From Roseomonas sp. (lineage in GTDB: Bacteria > Pseudomonadota > Alphaproteobacteria > Acetobacterales > Acetobacteraceae), in NCBI GenBank assembly GCA_020249145.1, contig JADCGF010000005.1, positions 248,001 to 312,000 on the forward strand: 64,000 nucleotides of DNA, in the 5' to 3' direction. Below the pieces are notes generated by a model. It worked only from the letters and a program-made list of their open reading frames with translations. It was not told the DNA's origin and did no database searches. The translations under genes and the position numbers were made by a program. Every line of letters starts with the position of its first letter. The stretch's first letter is position 1. This document shows, in pieces, positions 51,901 to 59,772 of the stretch.

Positions 51901-52238
51901 ATGTCAAAATCAAACCGGCATTCGCCCTTGGGCGCGGCCATGCGCCCGGCTGAAAGCAGCGCCGTCAGCCGCCCATAGGCAGCGCGATCGGCGGGCCAGA
52001 CCAGCCATTCCGCGCCATCTTCCAGCCGCAGCCGGCACCCCGGCGCGAAGGCCAGCCCCGCCGCCTTGGCCGCGCCATGCGCGCGCACCACGCCGGCCAG
52101 CCCATTGGTATCGCATAACCCGAAGCCCGCATGGCCAAGGGCGGCAGCCTGTTCCACCAATTCTTCCGGATGCGAAGCGCCATCCAGGAAAGAGAAATTG
52201 GACCGCGCCGCTACCTCCGCATAGCCGGGCGCTTTCAT
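48966..52238 (-). CDS. dnaE2: Error-prone DNA polymerase DnaE2
   Basis: A 1090-residue C-family polymerase used in SOS mutagenesis. The PHP domain opens with [26 protein letters not shown]. The catalytic aspartates are in [15 protein letters not shown], with a second conserved block in [15 protein letters not shown]. The C-terminal OB-fold domain includes [27 protein letters not shown]. It is shorter than replicative DnaE, lacking the tau-binding end, as usual for DnaE2. The ATG at 52238 overlaps the imuB stop (ATGA). It is the last gene of the SOS-controlled imuA-imuB-dnaE2 operon. Confidence 0.96.
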   Translation of the reverse strand: [1090 protein letters not shown]

Positions 52239-53728
52239 GGCAAATCGCCCTGCACCACCCAGCGCCCACCCGCATGACAAAGCCAGAGCCTTTCACCGGA
52301 AGCGAGTTGCACACGGTGATAATCCCGCGCCGGCGGCAGCGCGCCGCCATGCCACCATTCCGCTTCCAGCCGTAACGGGCCTTCGGCGCGGGTTAGCGGA
52401 TAGACCCGCCCGCGCCAGTGCATCGCGGCGGGGGCGCCTTCGGCAAAGGCGGTCACTTGCACCGCTTCGGGCCGACGACGCAGCAGCACTGGTGCAGTGC
52501 GGCTACCCCAGCCGGGCGGAGTGGCGATAGGCGCTTCATGCGGGGGGGCAGCGCGCCATTGCCTCTCCGGCCAATGGCTGGGTTGTGGCGCGGGGCGGGC
52601 CAGGCGCAGCCTTTGGCCGAGCCTGTCCAATAGCTGCGCCAAAACCCCATCCGGACGCGGCGCGGCGCCCATGGGCAAGGCGCCCTGCCCTTCCGCGCCC
52701 ATCGGGTCGGTCGCCAAAGCATGCAGGGTGAAACGCTCAAAGCCCAATTCCGGTGCCAGGCTGGCCAAGGGCTCGGCGAAAAGCCGCGCCAGATGGGCTG
52801 GGTCGCGATTGGGCGCGCCAGTGCCGATCACCAGGCGCTGTTCGGTGCCATCCACGCGAAAAGTCAGCAGACAAAGCCGACGCGCGCCCAGCCCAGCACG
52901 GGCAAGCCGCGCGCAAAGCGCTGCCAGCAGGCGGTCCAGCAAGGCGGCAATGGCCTCGGCGGTCAGGATCGGTTCCGGCAGGGCGCGCGTTACGCTCAGC
53001 TCAGGTGGCGCGGCGATGGGGGTAATGGGCGGCGCGCGATGGCCCGCTGCGGCATCCAACGCATTGAGCAAAGGCGCGCCGAAGCGCCGGGCGAGCGGCG
53101 CGCGGGGCTGGCGCAGCGCATCACCGATGGAGCGCACCCCAAGCCGGGCAAGGTCTTCCACCATCCCCCCCGGCAGGCGGAGCGCTGTGCCAAGCGGCAG
53201 CGGTGCGACGGCTTTCTCTTCCGATCCTGCCGCGATGATCGGCGCGTCTCGCCGCACCCGCGCGAGCGCCATGGCGCTGGCCGCCGCACTCGCCACCGCA
53301 CCCTGGGCGGTCAGGCCAAGCGCGGCCAAATCCGCGAGGGTTTTACTGAGCAAAGCGGCCTCACCGCCGAACAGATGATCGCAGCCGGTGATATCCAGCA
53401 GCAGCCCATCGGGCGGCAGCGGCGCCGAAAGGGGCGTGAAGCGCTGCGCCCAAAGTGCAAGGTTACGCAGCCCCGCCGCTGAGGCTTCCGGCTGGGCGGG
53501 CAGCACCAGCAATGCGGGCAAAAGCGCCTCGGCATCGGCCAAGGCCTGGCCTGGTTCCAGCCCTGCCGCTGCTGCCGCTTGATCCACCGCCACCAAAAGG
53601 CGCCGCGCACCCTGCCGCGCCCACAGCGCCAAGGGCGTATCCGCCAACAGATCGGGGTGGCTTTGGCGCAGATGCTCGGCTTCCCAGAAGGGCAGATGCA
53701 AGGCGAGGTAACGGCGCGCGGGCTTCAT
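52235..53728 (-). CDS. imuB: ImuB, inactive Y-family polymerase-like mutasome protein
   Basis: A 497-residue Y-family homologue that bridges ImuA, DnaE2 and the beta clamp. The opening RRYLALHLPFWEAEHL lacks the DxDxFFASVE of active polymerases, and the palm region has GLLLDITGCDHLFGG without the catalytic acidic pair, as known for ImuB. A C-terminal domain of about 150 residues follows the little-finger region. It overlaps both imuA and dnaE2 by 4 bp, so the three are translationally coupled. Confidence 0.95.
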   Translation of the reverse strand: MKPARRYLALHLPFWEAEHLRQSHPDLLADTPLALWARQGARRLLVAVDQAAAAAGLEPGQALADAEALLPALLVLPAQPEASAAGLRNLALWAQRFTPLSAPLPPDGLLLDITGCDHLFGGEAALLSKTLADLAALGLTAQGAVASAAASAMALARVRRDAPIIAAGSEEKAVAPLPLGTALRLPGGMVEDLARLGVRSIGDALRQPRAPLARRFGAPLLNALDAAAGHRAPPITPIAAPPELSVTRALPEPILTAEAIAALLDRLLAALCARLARAGLGARRLCLLTFRVDGTEQRLVIGTGAPNRDPAHLARLFAEPLASLAPELGFERFTLHALATDPMGAEGQGALPMGAAPRPDGVLAQLLDRLGQRLRLARPAPQPSHWPERQWRAAPPHEAPIATPPGWGSRTAPVLLRRRPEAVQVTAFAEGAPAAMHWRGRVYPLTRAEGPLRLEAEWWHGGALPPARDYHRVQLASGERLWLCHAGGRWVVQGDLP

Positions 53729-54414
53729 GCGCCCCCCGCTTCCAGGCGCAGCGCGCCGGTTGCGGCTTCAAAGGCGATATTCCACGGCCCCGCCGGGGCG
53801 CCGCCGCGTTGGCGGAGCAAGCTCAGGCGCCAGCGCGGCGCATCGGTGCTGGAAAGCGGCGCGATATGCCAGCGCGTGCGCGCGGCGGAGGCACCCGCAG
53901 CGCCATCCGGGCGGAGCAGCAGGCCGACCCCCCCCCCGGCCTCGGCGGCCAGGTGCAGGCGGCGGGTTGCGGTTAGATCAAGCCCCTGCCCCGCGCCCGC
54001 CATGAGCACGGCCCCGCCCAAGGCAGGGCAGCGCAGGGCTTCTTCCATGGCCCAAAGCGCTTCCGGCCAGCGCGCCGCCCGCGCCAGAATCAAGCGTTCC
54101 GGCGCCAGGCCGAAGGGGATAAGCCCCGGCGGCCAGACAAGATTCGATTCCTGTTCGGTCGCAATCCACAGCACCTGGCCGCCGCAGCGCGCGAGCAGAA
54201 TGGCGGCAAAAGCCACGCCAGATCCGGGGCTTGCGGCGCAAACTTCATGTAATGCTCCACGCGCAAGGCCAGCCCCGATCAAGCCATGATCAGCAAAAAC
54301 CGGAATGGGGGCAGCAGCCCCAGCCCCTTGGGCGCGGGTGGTGAGCCCGGCCAGGGTATCGCGCAGCCGGGCCAGGGCAGCGTTGCGGTCAGGGGAAGGG
54401 TCGGGGGTAGCCAT
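53725..54414 (-). CDS. imuA: ImuA, RecA-like mutasome protein
   Basis: A 229-residue ImuA, a RecA/SulA-like protein needed with ImuB and DnaE2 for damage-induced mutagenesis. Landmarks are GALHEVCAASPGSGVAFAAILLARCGGQVLWI (Walker-A-like position, degenerate), LAPERLILARAARWPEALWAMEEALRC and a C-terminal RWRLSLLRQRGGAPAGPW. It is the first gene of the operon, and an SOS box lies 22 bp upstream of its ATG. Confidence 0.93.
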   Translation of the reverse strand: MATPDPSPDRNAALARLRDTLAGLTTRAQGAGAAAPIPVFADHGLIGAGLARGALHEVCAASPGSGVAFAAILLARCGGQVLWIATEQESNLVWPPGLIPFGLAPERLILARAARWPEALWAMEEALRCPALGGAVLMAGAGQGLDLTATRRLHLAAEAGGGVGLLLRPDGAAGASAARTRWHIAPLSSTDAPRWRLSLLRQRGGAPAGPWNIAFEAATGALRLEAGGA

Positions 54415-54435
54415 GGGAAAGAAAGCTTATCAAAA

Positions 54436-54450
54436 GAACAAAATAAGAAC
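54436..54450. promoter_or_regulatory. SOS box (LexA site) upstream of imuA
   Basis: GAAC-N7-GAAC with N7 = AAAATAA, equal to GTTC-N7-GTTC on the imuA strand. This is the known alphaproteobacterial LexA-binding consensus, placed 22 bp before the imuA start codon. Confidence 0.92.
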
Positions 54451-54531
54451 AAGTCGAATATTGCCCCTGCCCGCTTTGCCTCCCGGCCCCGGATTTCCCA
54501 TAGTTGCCCCAGCAATGGAAAGGAGGCCCCG

Positions 54532-54726
54532 ATGGCCCAACCCCTCGATAAGGCGCATTTCGAAGCCCTGATGGCCCAAGCCGGGCTTGATCTGACGGAA
54601 GCCGAAAAGGAAGGCATTCGCGCCGCTTCCGCCCATACCCAGGCGGCTGCCGCGCGCGTGCGCACCCCGCGCGAGGTTTCCGTGGAATCCGCCACCATCT
54701 TCACCCTGACGGGGGCCAGCGCATGA
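54532..54726 (+). CDS. AtzG/GatC-like small amidase subunit (DUF4089)
   Basis: A 64-residue protein beginning MAQPLDKAHFEALMAQAGLDL, with two helices and a C-terminal tail, like AtzG, the small subunit that stabilises the 1-carboxybiuret hydrolase AtzE. The ATG at 54532 has an AGGAGG ribosome site; the open frame extends far upstream without meaning. Its stop overlaps the amidase ATG (ATGA), which fits a two-subunit enzyme. It is divergent from imuA and the SOS box lies between them. Confidence 0.75.
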   Translation: MAQPLDKAHFEALMAQAGLDLTEAEKEGIRAASAHTQAAAARVRTPREVSVESATIFTLTGASA

Positions 54727-56114
54727 CCAGCTTCCCGACCATTGCGAGCGCTGCGCGCGATATCGCCGCGAAGCGGATTTCTCCCGTTGAACTGATGAAG
54801 GATCAGCTGGCGCGGTCAGAAAAGTTGAACCCCGCGCTGCATGCCTTCATCCGCTTCACGCCGGAAATCGCGCTGGAACAGGCACGGGCTGCAGAAGCGC
54901 GGCAGACAGCCGGCGCGTTGCGCGGTCCGCTTGATGGAATCCCTATTGCCCATAAGGATATTTACGAAACGGCGGGGGTCACCACCACGGGCCATTCGCG
55001 CGTGCTGGAACATCATGTGCCAAAGATGGATTCCGCCGTGGTGCGGCGCTGGCGCGAAGCGGGCGCGGTGATGCTGGGCAAGCTTGCTACGCATGAATTC
55101 GCCTGGGGCGGGCCTTCCTTTGATCTGCCCTGGCCGCCTGCGCGCAATCCCTGGAATACGGAATATTTCACCGGCGGGTCTTCCTCCGGCACCGGCGCTG
55201 CCGTGGCGGCAGGGATGATCCTGGGTGGCACGGGGTCTGATACGGGCGGTTCCATTCGCGGCCCGGCATCGCTGTGCGGCATTGCCGGCATCAAGCCGAG
55301 CTATGGGCTTTGTTCGCGCACGGGCGTGCTGCCCCTCTCGCAAAGCCTGGACACCACTGGGCCCATGGCCTGGACGGTGGAAGATTGCGCGCTGCTGCTG
55401 GATGCCATGACAGGGCATGACTCTGCCGATCCATCCTCCGCCAATCGCCCGCGGCCTGATCTGCTTTCCGGCCTCAATGGTGGTATGAAGGGGCTCCGCA
55501 TCGGCGTAATCCGTCATTTCCATGAGGATGACTGCAAAGTCAGCCCCGGCATGGCAGCGGGGATTGCGCATCTGACCAGCACATTGGCCGCGCAAGGGGC
55601 GGAAATCCGCGAAGTGAAGCTGCCGCCGCTGGCTGATTTCAACGCGGCTGGCTGGCTTATTCTGGCCGCTGATGCCTATGCGGTGCATGAGAACTGGATG
55701 CGCGAAAAATACCGCGCCTATGGCGAGTTTTTGCGTGAAAGGCTGGCGGTGGCGGCCACCATCACGGCTGCGGATTACCTCCAGGCGCAGCGCCGCCGGC
55801 GTGAATTATGCGAAGCGGTCGCCGCCGCCATGACCGATTGCGATTTGCTGGTGACAGCGGCGCAACCCGGCGAAGCGCGGCCCATTCATCAAATGACGAA
55901 ATGGGCGTCCTTCGAGGTGCCGAATTTCACCATCCCCTTCAACCTGACCGGCCAGCCGGCGCTGACGGTTTGCACCGGCTTTGGTGCGGGCGGCATGCCG
56001 GTGGGCGCGCAGATTGTGGGCCGGGCTTTTGAGGATGCGACCGTGCTGCGCGCCGGGCAGGCTTATGAATTGGCCGCAGGCTGGCGGGCCAAGCGCCCGG
56101 CGATGGCAGCGTAG
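54723..56114 (+). CDS. Amidase signature family protein (AtzE-like)
   Basis: A 463-residue Ser-cisSer-Lys amidase. The triad is Lys78 (IAHKDIYE), Ser153 (TGGSSSGTGAAV) and nucleophile Ser177 (SDTGGSIRGPA), with the 24-residue Ser-Ser spacing of the family. The coupled small protein upstream makes an AtzE/AtzG-type carboxybiuret hydrolase, or a related amidase, likelier than GatA, since no gatB is present. No other cyanuric-acid genes (atzD, atzF) are in the window. A TTT receptor follows after an intergenic repeat element. Confidence 0.9.
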   Translation: MTSFPTIASAARDIAAKRISPVELMKDQLARSEKLNPALHAFIRFTPEIALEQARAAEARQTAGALRGPLDGIPIAHKDIYETAGVTTTGHSRVLEHHVPKMDSAVVRRWREAGAVMLGKLATHEFAWGGPSFDLPWPPARNPWNTEYFTGGSSSGTGAAVAAGMILGGTGSDTGGSIRGPASLCGIAGIKPSYGLCSRTGVLPLSQSLDTTGPMAWTVEDCALLLDAMTGHDSADPSSANRPRPDLLSGLNGGMKGLRIGVIRHFHEDDCKVSPGMAAGIAHLTSTLAAQGAEIREVKLPPLADFNAAGWLILAADAYAVHENWMREKYRAYGEFLRERLAVAATITAADYLQAQRRRRELCEAVAAAMTDCDLLVTAAQPGEARPIHQMTKWASFEVPNFTIPFNLTGQPALTVCTGFGAGGMPVGAQIVGRAFEDATVLRAGQAYELAAGWRAKRPAMAA

Positions 56115-56238
56115 CGTCCCGCCAAGCGGCATAGGCTGACAGCCAAGAAACACCATAAATCAGTAAGTTACCCCAATCCACGGCATTTTTGCAGGGTGGA
56201 TTGGGGGCGGTATCGTGCCAAGGGCGCAAAACATCTCT

Positions 56239-56278
56239 AGGGCATGTTGCGTTCACATAAGTTCACGCAACCCGCCCT
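56239..56278 (-). repeat. GTGAAC-type hairpin, locus 3
   Basis: A 40-nt hairpin whose minus-strand core is TTGCGTGAAC-TTAT-GTGAACGCAA, closed by AGGGC/GCCCT arms. It is the same size and orientation as locus 2 at 41530, with a paired change in the outer arms. Confidence 0.85.
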
Positions 56279-56293
56279 AACTTGTTGTTTTTC

Positions 56294-56340
56294 GAGCATC
56301 TTCACGCGTTCAGATGATTCCATCTGAACGCGATCTGCTC
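56294..56340. repeat. CGTTCAGATG-type palindrome, locus 3
   Basis: Outer GAGCA/TGCTC around a perfect 12-bp stem CGCGTTCAGATG-ATTC-CATCTGAACGCG. It follows locus 3's GTGAAC hairpin after a T-rich linker, as at 41585. It lies 41 bp upstream of the TTT receptor start. Confidence 0.85.
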
Positions 56341-56381
56341 TAAAGCGGGTCGGAAATTTCATATCCGGCAGGAGAATGAGA

Positions 56382-57359
56382 ATGCGCCTTACCCGTAGAA
56401 GCCTTGTGGCGGCGACCATCGCCTCCCCCCTAATAGCCCAGCCTCTTCACGCCCAAGGGGCTTGGCCGCAGCGCCAAATCCGTTGGGTGGTTCCTTTCCC
56501 GCCCGCGGGCACGGCTGATATCCTTTCCCGGCTTTTGGCAGAACGCGTGGCAGCGCGGCTTGGCCAGCCGGTGGTGGTGGATAATCGCGCCGGCGCTGGC
56601 GGCACGATTGCCGGTGCGCTGGTCGCGCAGGCGCGCGGCGATACCCATACCGTGATGGTGTCCAATTTCGCGCCGCATGGCGTCTCGCCCAGTCTTTTCG
56701 CCAATATCGGCTATGACGCGGAACGGGACTTTACCCATATGGCGCTGTTTGGCGCGCTGCCGATGGTGATTGCGGTCAATCCCAACCTGCCCGCCCAGAA
56801 TATTCAGGAATTTATCGCTCTCGCGCGCCAGCGTGGTGCGGCGCTGAACATGGCCTATGGCGGCAATGGCACGGCTTCGCACCTGATCGGCCTGATCTTC
56901 CATCGTGCTGCCGGTATTTCGCCCACCTTCGTGCCCTATCGCGGCGCTGGCCCGGCGCTGGTGGATGTGCTGGCCGGCACTGTTGAATGCATTATCGAAA
57001 CATTGCCGGCAGCCCTTGGCCATATTCGCGCCGGGCGTCTCCGCGCGCTGGCCGTCAGCTCTGCTGCGCGTTCGATCGTGCTGCCCGATGTGCCGAGTTT
57101 CACCGAAATCGGCCTTGGTGAGGCGACCGGCGTGAATTGGTTCGGCTTCTGCGGTCCCGCCGGCCTGCCGGAGCCGATTGTCGCGCGTTGGCTGCAGGAA
57201 TTGCGCGAGGTGCTGAATATGCCCGAAGTGCGTGACCGGCTGGTAGATCTGGGTGTTGAGGGCACCAGCCTTGACCCCGCCGCGACCGCTGCCTTTGTCG
57301 GCAGAGAAGTCGCGCGTTGGCGGCAGGTGGTGCGCGAGAATAACGTCACCGCAAGCTGA
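56382..57359 (+). CDS. TTT (Bug) family periplasmic substrate-binding receptor
   Basis: A 325-residue receptor with signal peptide MRLTRRSLVAATIASPLIAQPLHA-Q, including a twin-arginine-like RR. Family marks are IRWVVPFPPAGTADILSR, VVVDNRAGAGGTIAGALV and LPDVPSFTEIGLGEA. The ATG at 56382 is 7 nt from GGAG; the ATG at 56376 is too close. It follows the amidase pair on the same strand, so it may deliver the amidase's substrate, although the repeat element separates them. Confidence 0.92.
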   Translation: MRLTRRSLVAATIASPLIAQPLHAQGAWPQRQIRWVVPFPPAGTADILSRLLAERVAARLGQPVVVDNRAGAGGTIAGALVAQARGDTHTVMVSNFAPHGVSPSLFANIGYDAERDFTHMALFGALPMVIAVNPNLPAQNIQEFIALARQRGAALNMAYGGNGTASHLIGLIFHRAAGISPTFVPYRGAGPALVDVLAGTVECIIETLPAALGHIRAGRLRALAVSSAARSIVLPDVPSFTEIGLGEATGVNWFGFCGPAGLPEPIVARWLQELREVLNMPEVRDRLVDLGVEGTSLDPAATAAFVGREVARWRQVVRENNVTAS

Positions 57360-57494
57360 CAGAATCGCCATCCCGGACATGAGTACGGGGCGCCAGGAGG
57401 AATGGTTGATCGGGCGCCTCCTTCATGCGATATCCTCAGTCCCCGTCTTGCCTTTTGGAAGAATGACGGGAAACAAAGAAAAAGGATGCTTCAC

Positions 57495-57842
57495 ATGCTT
57501 GTAAGACGAACCATTCTTGCTTCACTCCTCACCCTTACATCTGGTGCAGCGGCTTTCGCGCAATTCACCGGCCCCAGCGTTCAGGGTGCCCCAAGCACTG
57601 TCGCGGATGCGCTGAACCTCCGCGTGGGAACCTATGTGACCTTGGAAGGCAACATCATCGCCCATCTCCGGGGAGAATATTTCCAGTTCTCAGACGGTAA
57701 TGCACAGATACGCGTTGAAATCCCAGCCGCCACATTCGGCGGTCGCCAAGTCGGCCCGCAAACACGAGTGAGAATCATGGGCGAGGTGGATCAGAGCAAC
57801 GCCGGGCGATACATCTGGGTGAAGTCACTCAATCTTCTTTAG
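57495..57842 (+). CDS. YgiW/YdeI (BOF) family periplasmic OB-fold stress protein
   Basis: A 115-residue exported protein. Signal peptide MLVRRTILASLLTLTSGAAAFA-Q, then a BOF-type OB fold: FTGPSVQGAPSTVADALNLRVGTYVTLEGNI, DGNAQIRVEI and RVRIMGEVDQSNAGRYIWVKSL. Family members such as YgiW and YdeI are linked to resistance to peroxide, cadmium or antimicrobial peptides. The ATG at 57495 has AGGA 8 nt upstream. The stop codon is followed on the very next base by a 54-bp repeat unit, as after comM. Confidence 0.88.
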   Translation: MLVRRTILASLLTLTSGAAAFAQFTGPSVQGAPSTVADALNLRVGTYVTLEGNIIAHLRGEYFQFSDGNAQIRVEIPAATFGGRQVGPQTRVRIMGEVDQSNAGRYIWVKSLNLL

Positions 57843-57896
57843 GCATTCTCAAACCAAGTGGAATCACTTGGCGGCTCGGAAAACACGACCAAACAA
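57843..57896 (+). repeat. 54-bp palindromic repeat unit, locus 4
   Basis: A single copy of the unit found three times after comM. The inner palindrome CCAAGTG-GAAT-CACTTGG is kept and the outer stem is decayed (GCATTCTC versus GAAAACAC). It begins on the base after the stop of the OB-fold gene. Confidence 0.88.
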
Positions 57897-57903
57897 GATC
57901 TCT

Positions 57904-57941
57904 GAGCGGTTCCCGTGAACGCACGTGAACGGAAACCGCTC
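57904..57941 (+). repeat. GTGAAC-type hairpin, locus 4
   Basis: Arms GAGCGGTT/AACCGCTC enclose CCGTGAAC-GCAC-GTGAACGG, giving 12 pairs with one mismatch before the core. With the 54-bp unit it fills the gap between two convergent genes. Confidence 0.88.
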
Positions 57942-57947
57942 TGCAAT

Positions 57948-58907
57948 TCACCCACGCAAGCCAAGCCGGTTCACGCGCGCTTCTTCCTCATCAATCGTGC
58001 GCTTGATGAAGGCGGCATAGTCAGCCGGGTTCAGATATTCCACCGGCATATCCAAGCGATCGAGGGTTGCGAGGTGTGATGGATCATTCAGCGCCGTGCG
58101 GAAACCCTGATGCAGTTTTTCGACAATATCCGGGTCCATGCCGACAGGCCCCACCAGCCCATAGGGTGAGGTGATCACCATATCCTGATGACCGAGATCA
58201 AGCAGCGTCGGCACATCGGGCAGCTTCCTGCTGCGCTGACGTGTCCAGACATTGAGCGCACGCAGCCGCCCTTCCGCAATCATCGGCAGCGTACCGGAAC
58301 CGGCCGAGCAGGCTTCGATATGGCCGCCGAGCAGGCTGGGTATTGCATCGCCTTCGCCGCGGAAGGGCACATGGACGACATCGAGGTTCTCGCGCGTGGC
58401 GAGATCAATATTCGCCAGATGCGGCGTGCCATTGGCGCCCGTATTGCCGATGCGAATTTCGCCTGGGCGGCGGCGCGCATCCGCCACCAGATCGGCCCAG
58501 CGCTGATAGGGCCCATCGCCCCGCACGCACATGATGAACAAATAGCCCGTCAGATGCATGATCGCGGTGAAATCGGTACGCGGATTGAAGGGCATCCGCT
58601 GCATGAAAGGCAGGCGCATGGCAGGCAACGGGAATTGCGCGATGGTATAGCCATCCGGCCGCGCGCGGGCGACGCCGGCGGCGGAAAGGGTCGCCCCCGC
58701 GCCGGGGCGATTTTCCGTCAGCACCTGTACGCCAAAGGCGCGCGACGCGGCTTCGGCAAAGCCGCGCATTTGCACATCGGTGGCGCCGCCCGGTGGGAAG
58801 GGCACCAGCAGCGTGATGGGGCGCGATGGAAAGCTTTGTGCTGCCGCAAGCCCTGGCGCAAAGGCCGGGGCGGCAAGGGCAGAAAGAAGGATTTGCCGGC
58901 GATTCAT
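57948..58907 (-). CDS. TTT (Bug) family periplasmic substrate-binding receptor
   Basis: A 319-residue receptor with signal peptide MNRRQILLSALAAPAFAPGLAAA-Q. Family marks are ITLLVPFPPGGATDVQMR, LTENRPGAGATLSAAGVARARPDG and LPDVPTLLDLGHQD. A string of basic and acidic residues (DEEEARVNR) ends the protein. It converges with the OB-fold gene across a repeat element. A separate 112-bp gap lies upstream before the dienelactone hydrolase gene, on the same strand. Confidence 0.92.
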   Translation of the reverse strand: MNRRQILLSALAAPAFAPGLAAAQSFPSRPITLLVPFPPGGATDVQMRGFAEAASRAFGVQVLTENRPGAGATLSAAGVARARPDGYTIAQFPLPAMRLPFMQRMPFNPRTDFTAIMHLTGYLFIMCVRGDGPYQRWADLVADARRRPGEIRIGNTGANGTPHLANIDLATRENLDVVHVPFRGEGDAIPSLLGGHIEACSAGSGTLPMIAEGRLRALNVWTRQRSRKLPDVPTLLDLGHQDMVITSPYGLVGPVGMDPDIVEKLHQGFRTALNDPSHLATLDRLDMPVEYLNPADYAAFIKRTIDEEEARVNRLGLRG

Positions 58908-59019
58908 GAAGTTTGCTCCCTTTAATTCGTCAGTTTTTTCTTGCTGTGAAGTTTTATCTGGTCATCGGCGCTTGCTGATCAAGTGATATGGCAGAAGCGC
59001 GATCCGCTTCCGCTTCAGC

Positions 59020-59760
59020 CTATCCCAGGCAGCGCCGATAGAGCGCAATCAGCCTTTCCCAATGGCGCTCAGCGCCCGCCTTGTCGAAACACCAGCGGCC
59101 AGGAAAGGCGAAGCCATGATGCACTTCCGGGTAGATTTCCAATTCGCCCGCGGCGCCTGAGGCTTCGAATAGCCTGTGCAATTCATCCACCATGGAAAGT
59201 GGCGCCAATTCATCATGCTCGGCGCAGGCGATATAGAGTTCAGCGCTGCCCTGTCCCAGCGTCAGATGCGGGCTTTCCTCCGCATCACTGACAAGCCAGG
59301 TGCCATAAAAGGAAGCGGCGGCGGCGATGCGGGCTGGATAACGTGCAGCGGCGGCAAGGGCATAGGGACCACTCATGCAATAGCCATGCACGCCAACCGG
59401 GCCGGGCCTCACCTGCTTTTGCTGGTCGAGGAAGCTCAGCATATCGGCGATATCTTCCATCACCGGCGGGATGGTCATTTTGGTGCGAATGGCGCGCATG
59501 CGGTCGCGTTCCGGGTCGCCCACCGTCAGCACGCCGGGGCCGAATTTCGAATCCCGGCCCGCGCGGTAATAAAGATTGGGCAGCACCACGTAATATCCAG
59601 TGGCGGCAAGGCGCCGCGCCATATCGTAGAGTTCATCACGAATGCCGGGCGCATCCATCAGCATCAGCACGGCGGGAAAGGGGCCGTTGCGTTCGGGGTG
59701 ACAGATAAAACTTTCCATCGCGCCAGCTCGGGTTTGGATATCAAGGATGCTTTCAATCAT
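59020..59760 (-). CDS. Dienelactone hydrolase family protein
   Basis: A 246-residue alpha/beta hydrolase. The Cys-Asp-His triad of this family is visible: Cys128 in VHGYCMSGPYAL, Asp183 in CAEHDELAP, and His214 or His215 in YPEVHHGF. The enzyme opens lactone or ester bonds, as in chlorocatechol degradation, but related proteins have wide substrate ranges. It starts 12 bp after the upstream receptor gene, so the two are likely cotranscribed and the receptor's ligand may be its substrate or precursor. Confidence 0.92.
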   Translation of the reverse strand: MIESILDIQTRAGAMESFICHPERNGPFPAVLMLMDAPGIRDELYDMARRLAATGYYVVLPNLYYRAGRDSKFGPGVLTVGDPERDRMRAIRTKMTIPPVMEDIADMLSFLDQQKQVRPGPVGVHGYCMSGPYALAAAARYPARIAAAASFYGTWLVSDAEESPHLTLGQGSAELYIACAEHDELAPLSMVDELHRLFEASGAAGELEIYPEVHHGFAFPGRWCFDKAGAERHWERLIALYRRCLG

Positions 59761-59772
59761 GGCGCGCGCCCT

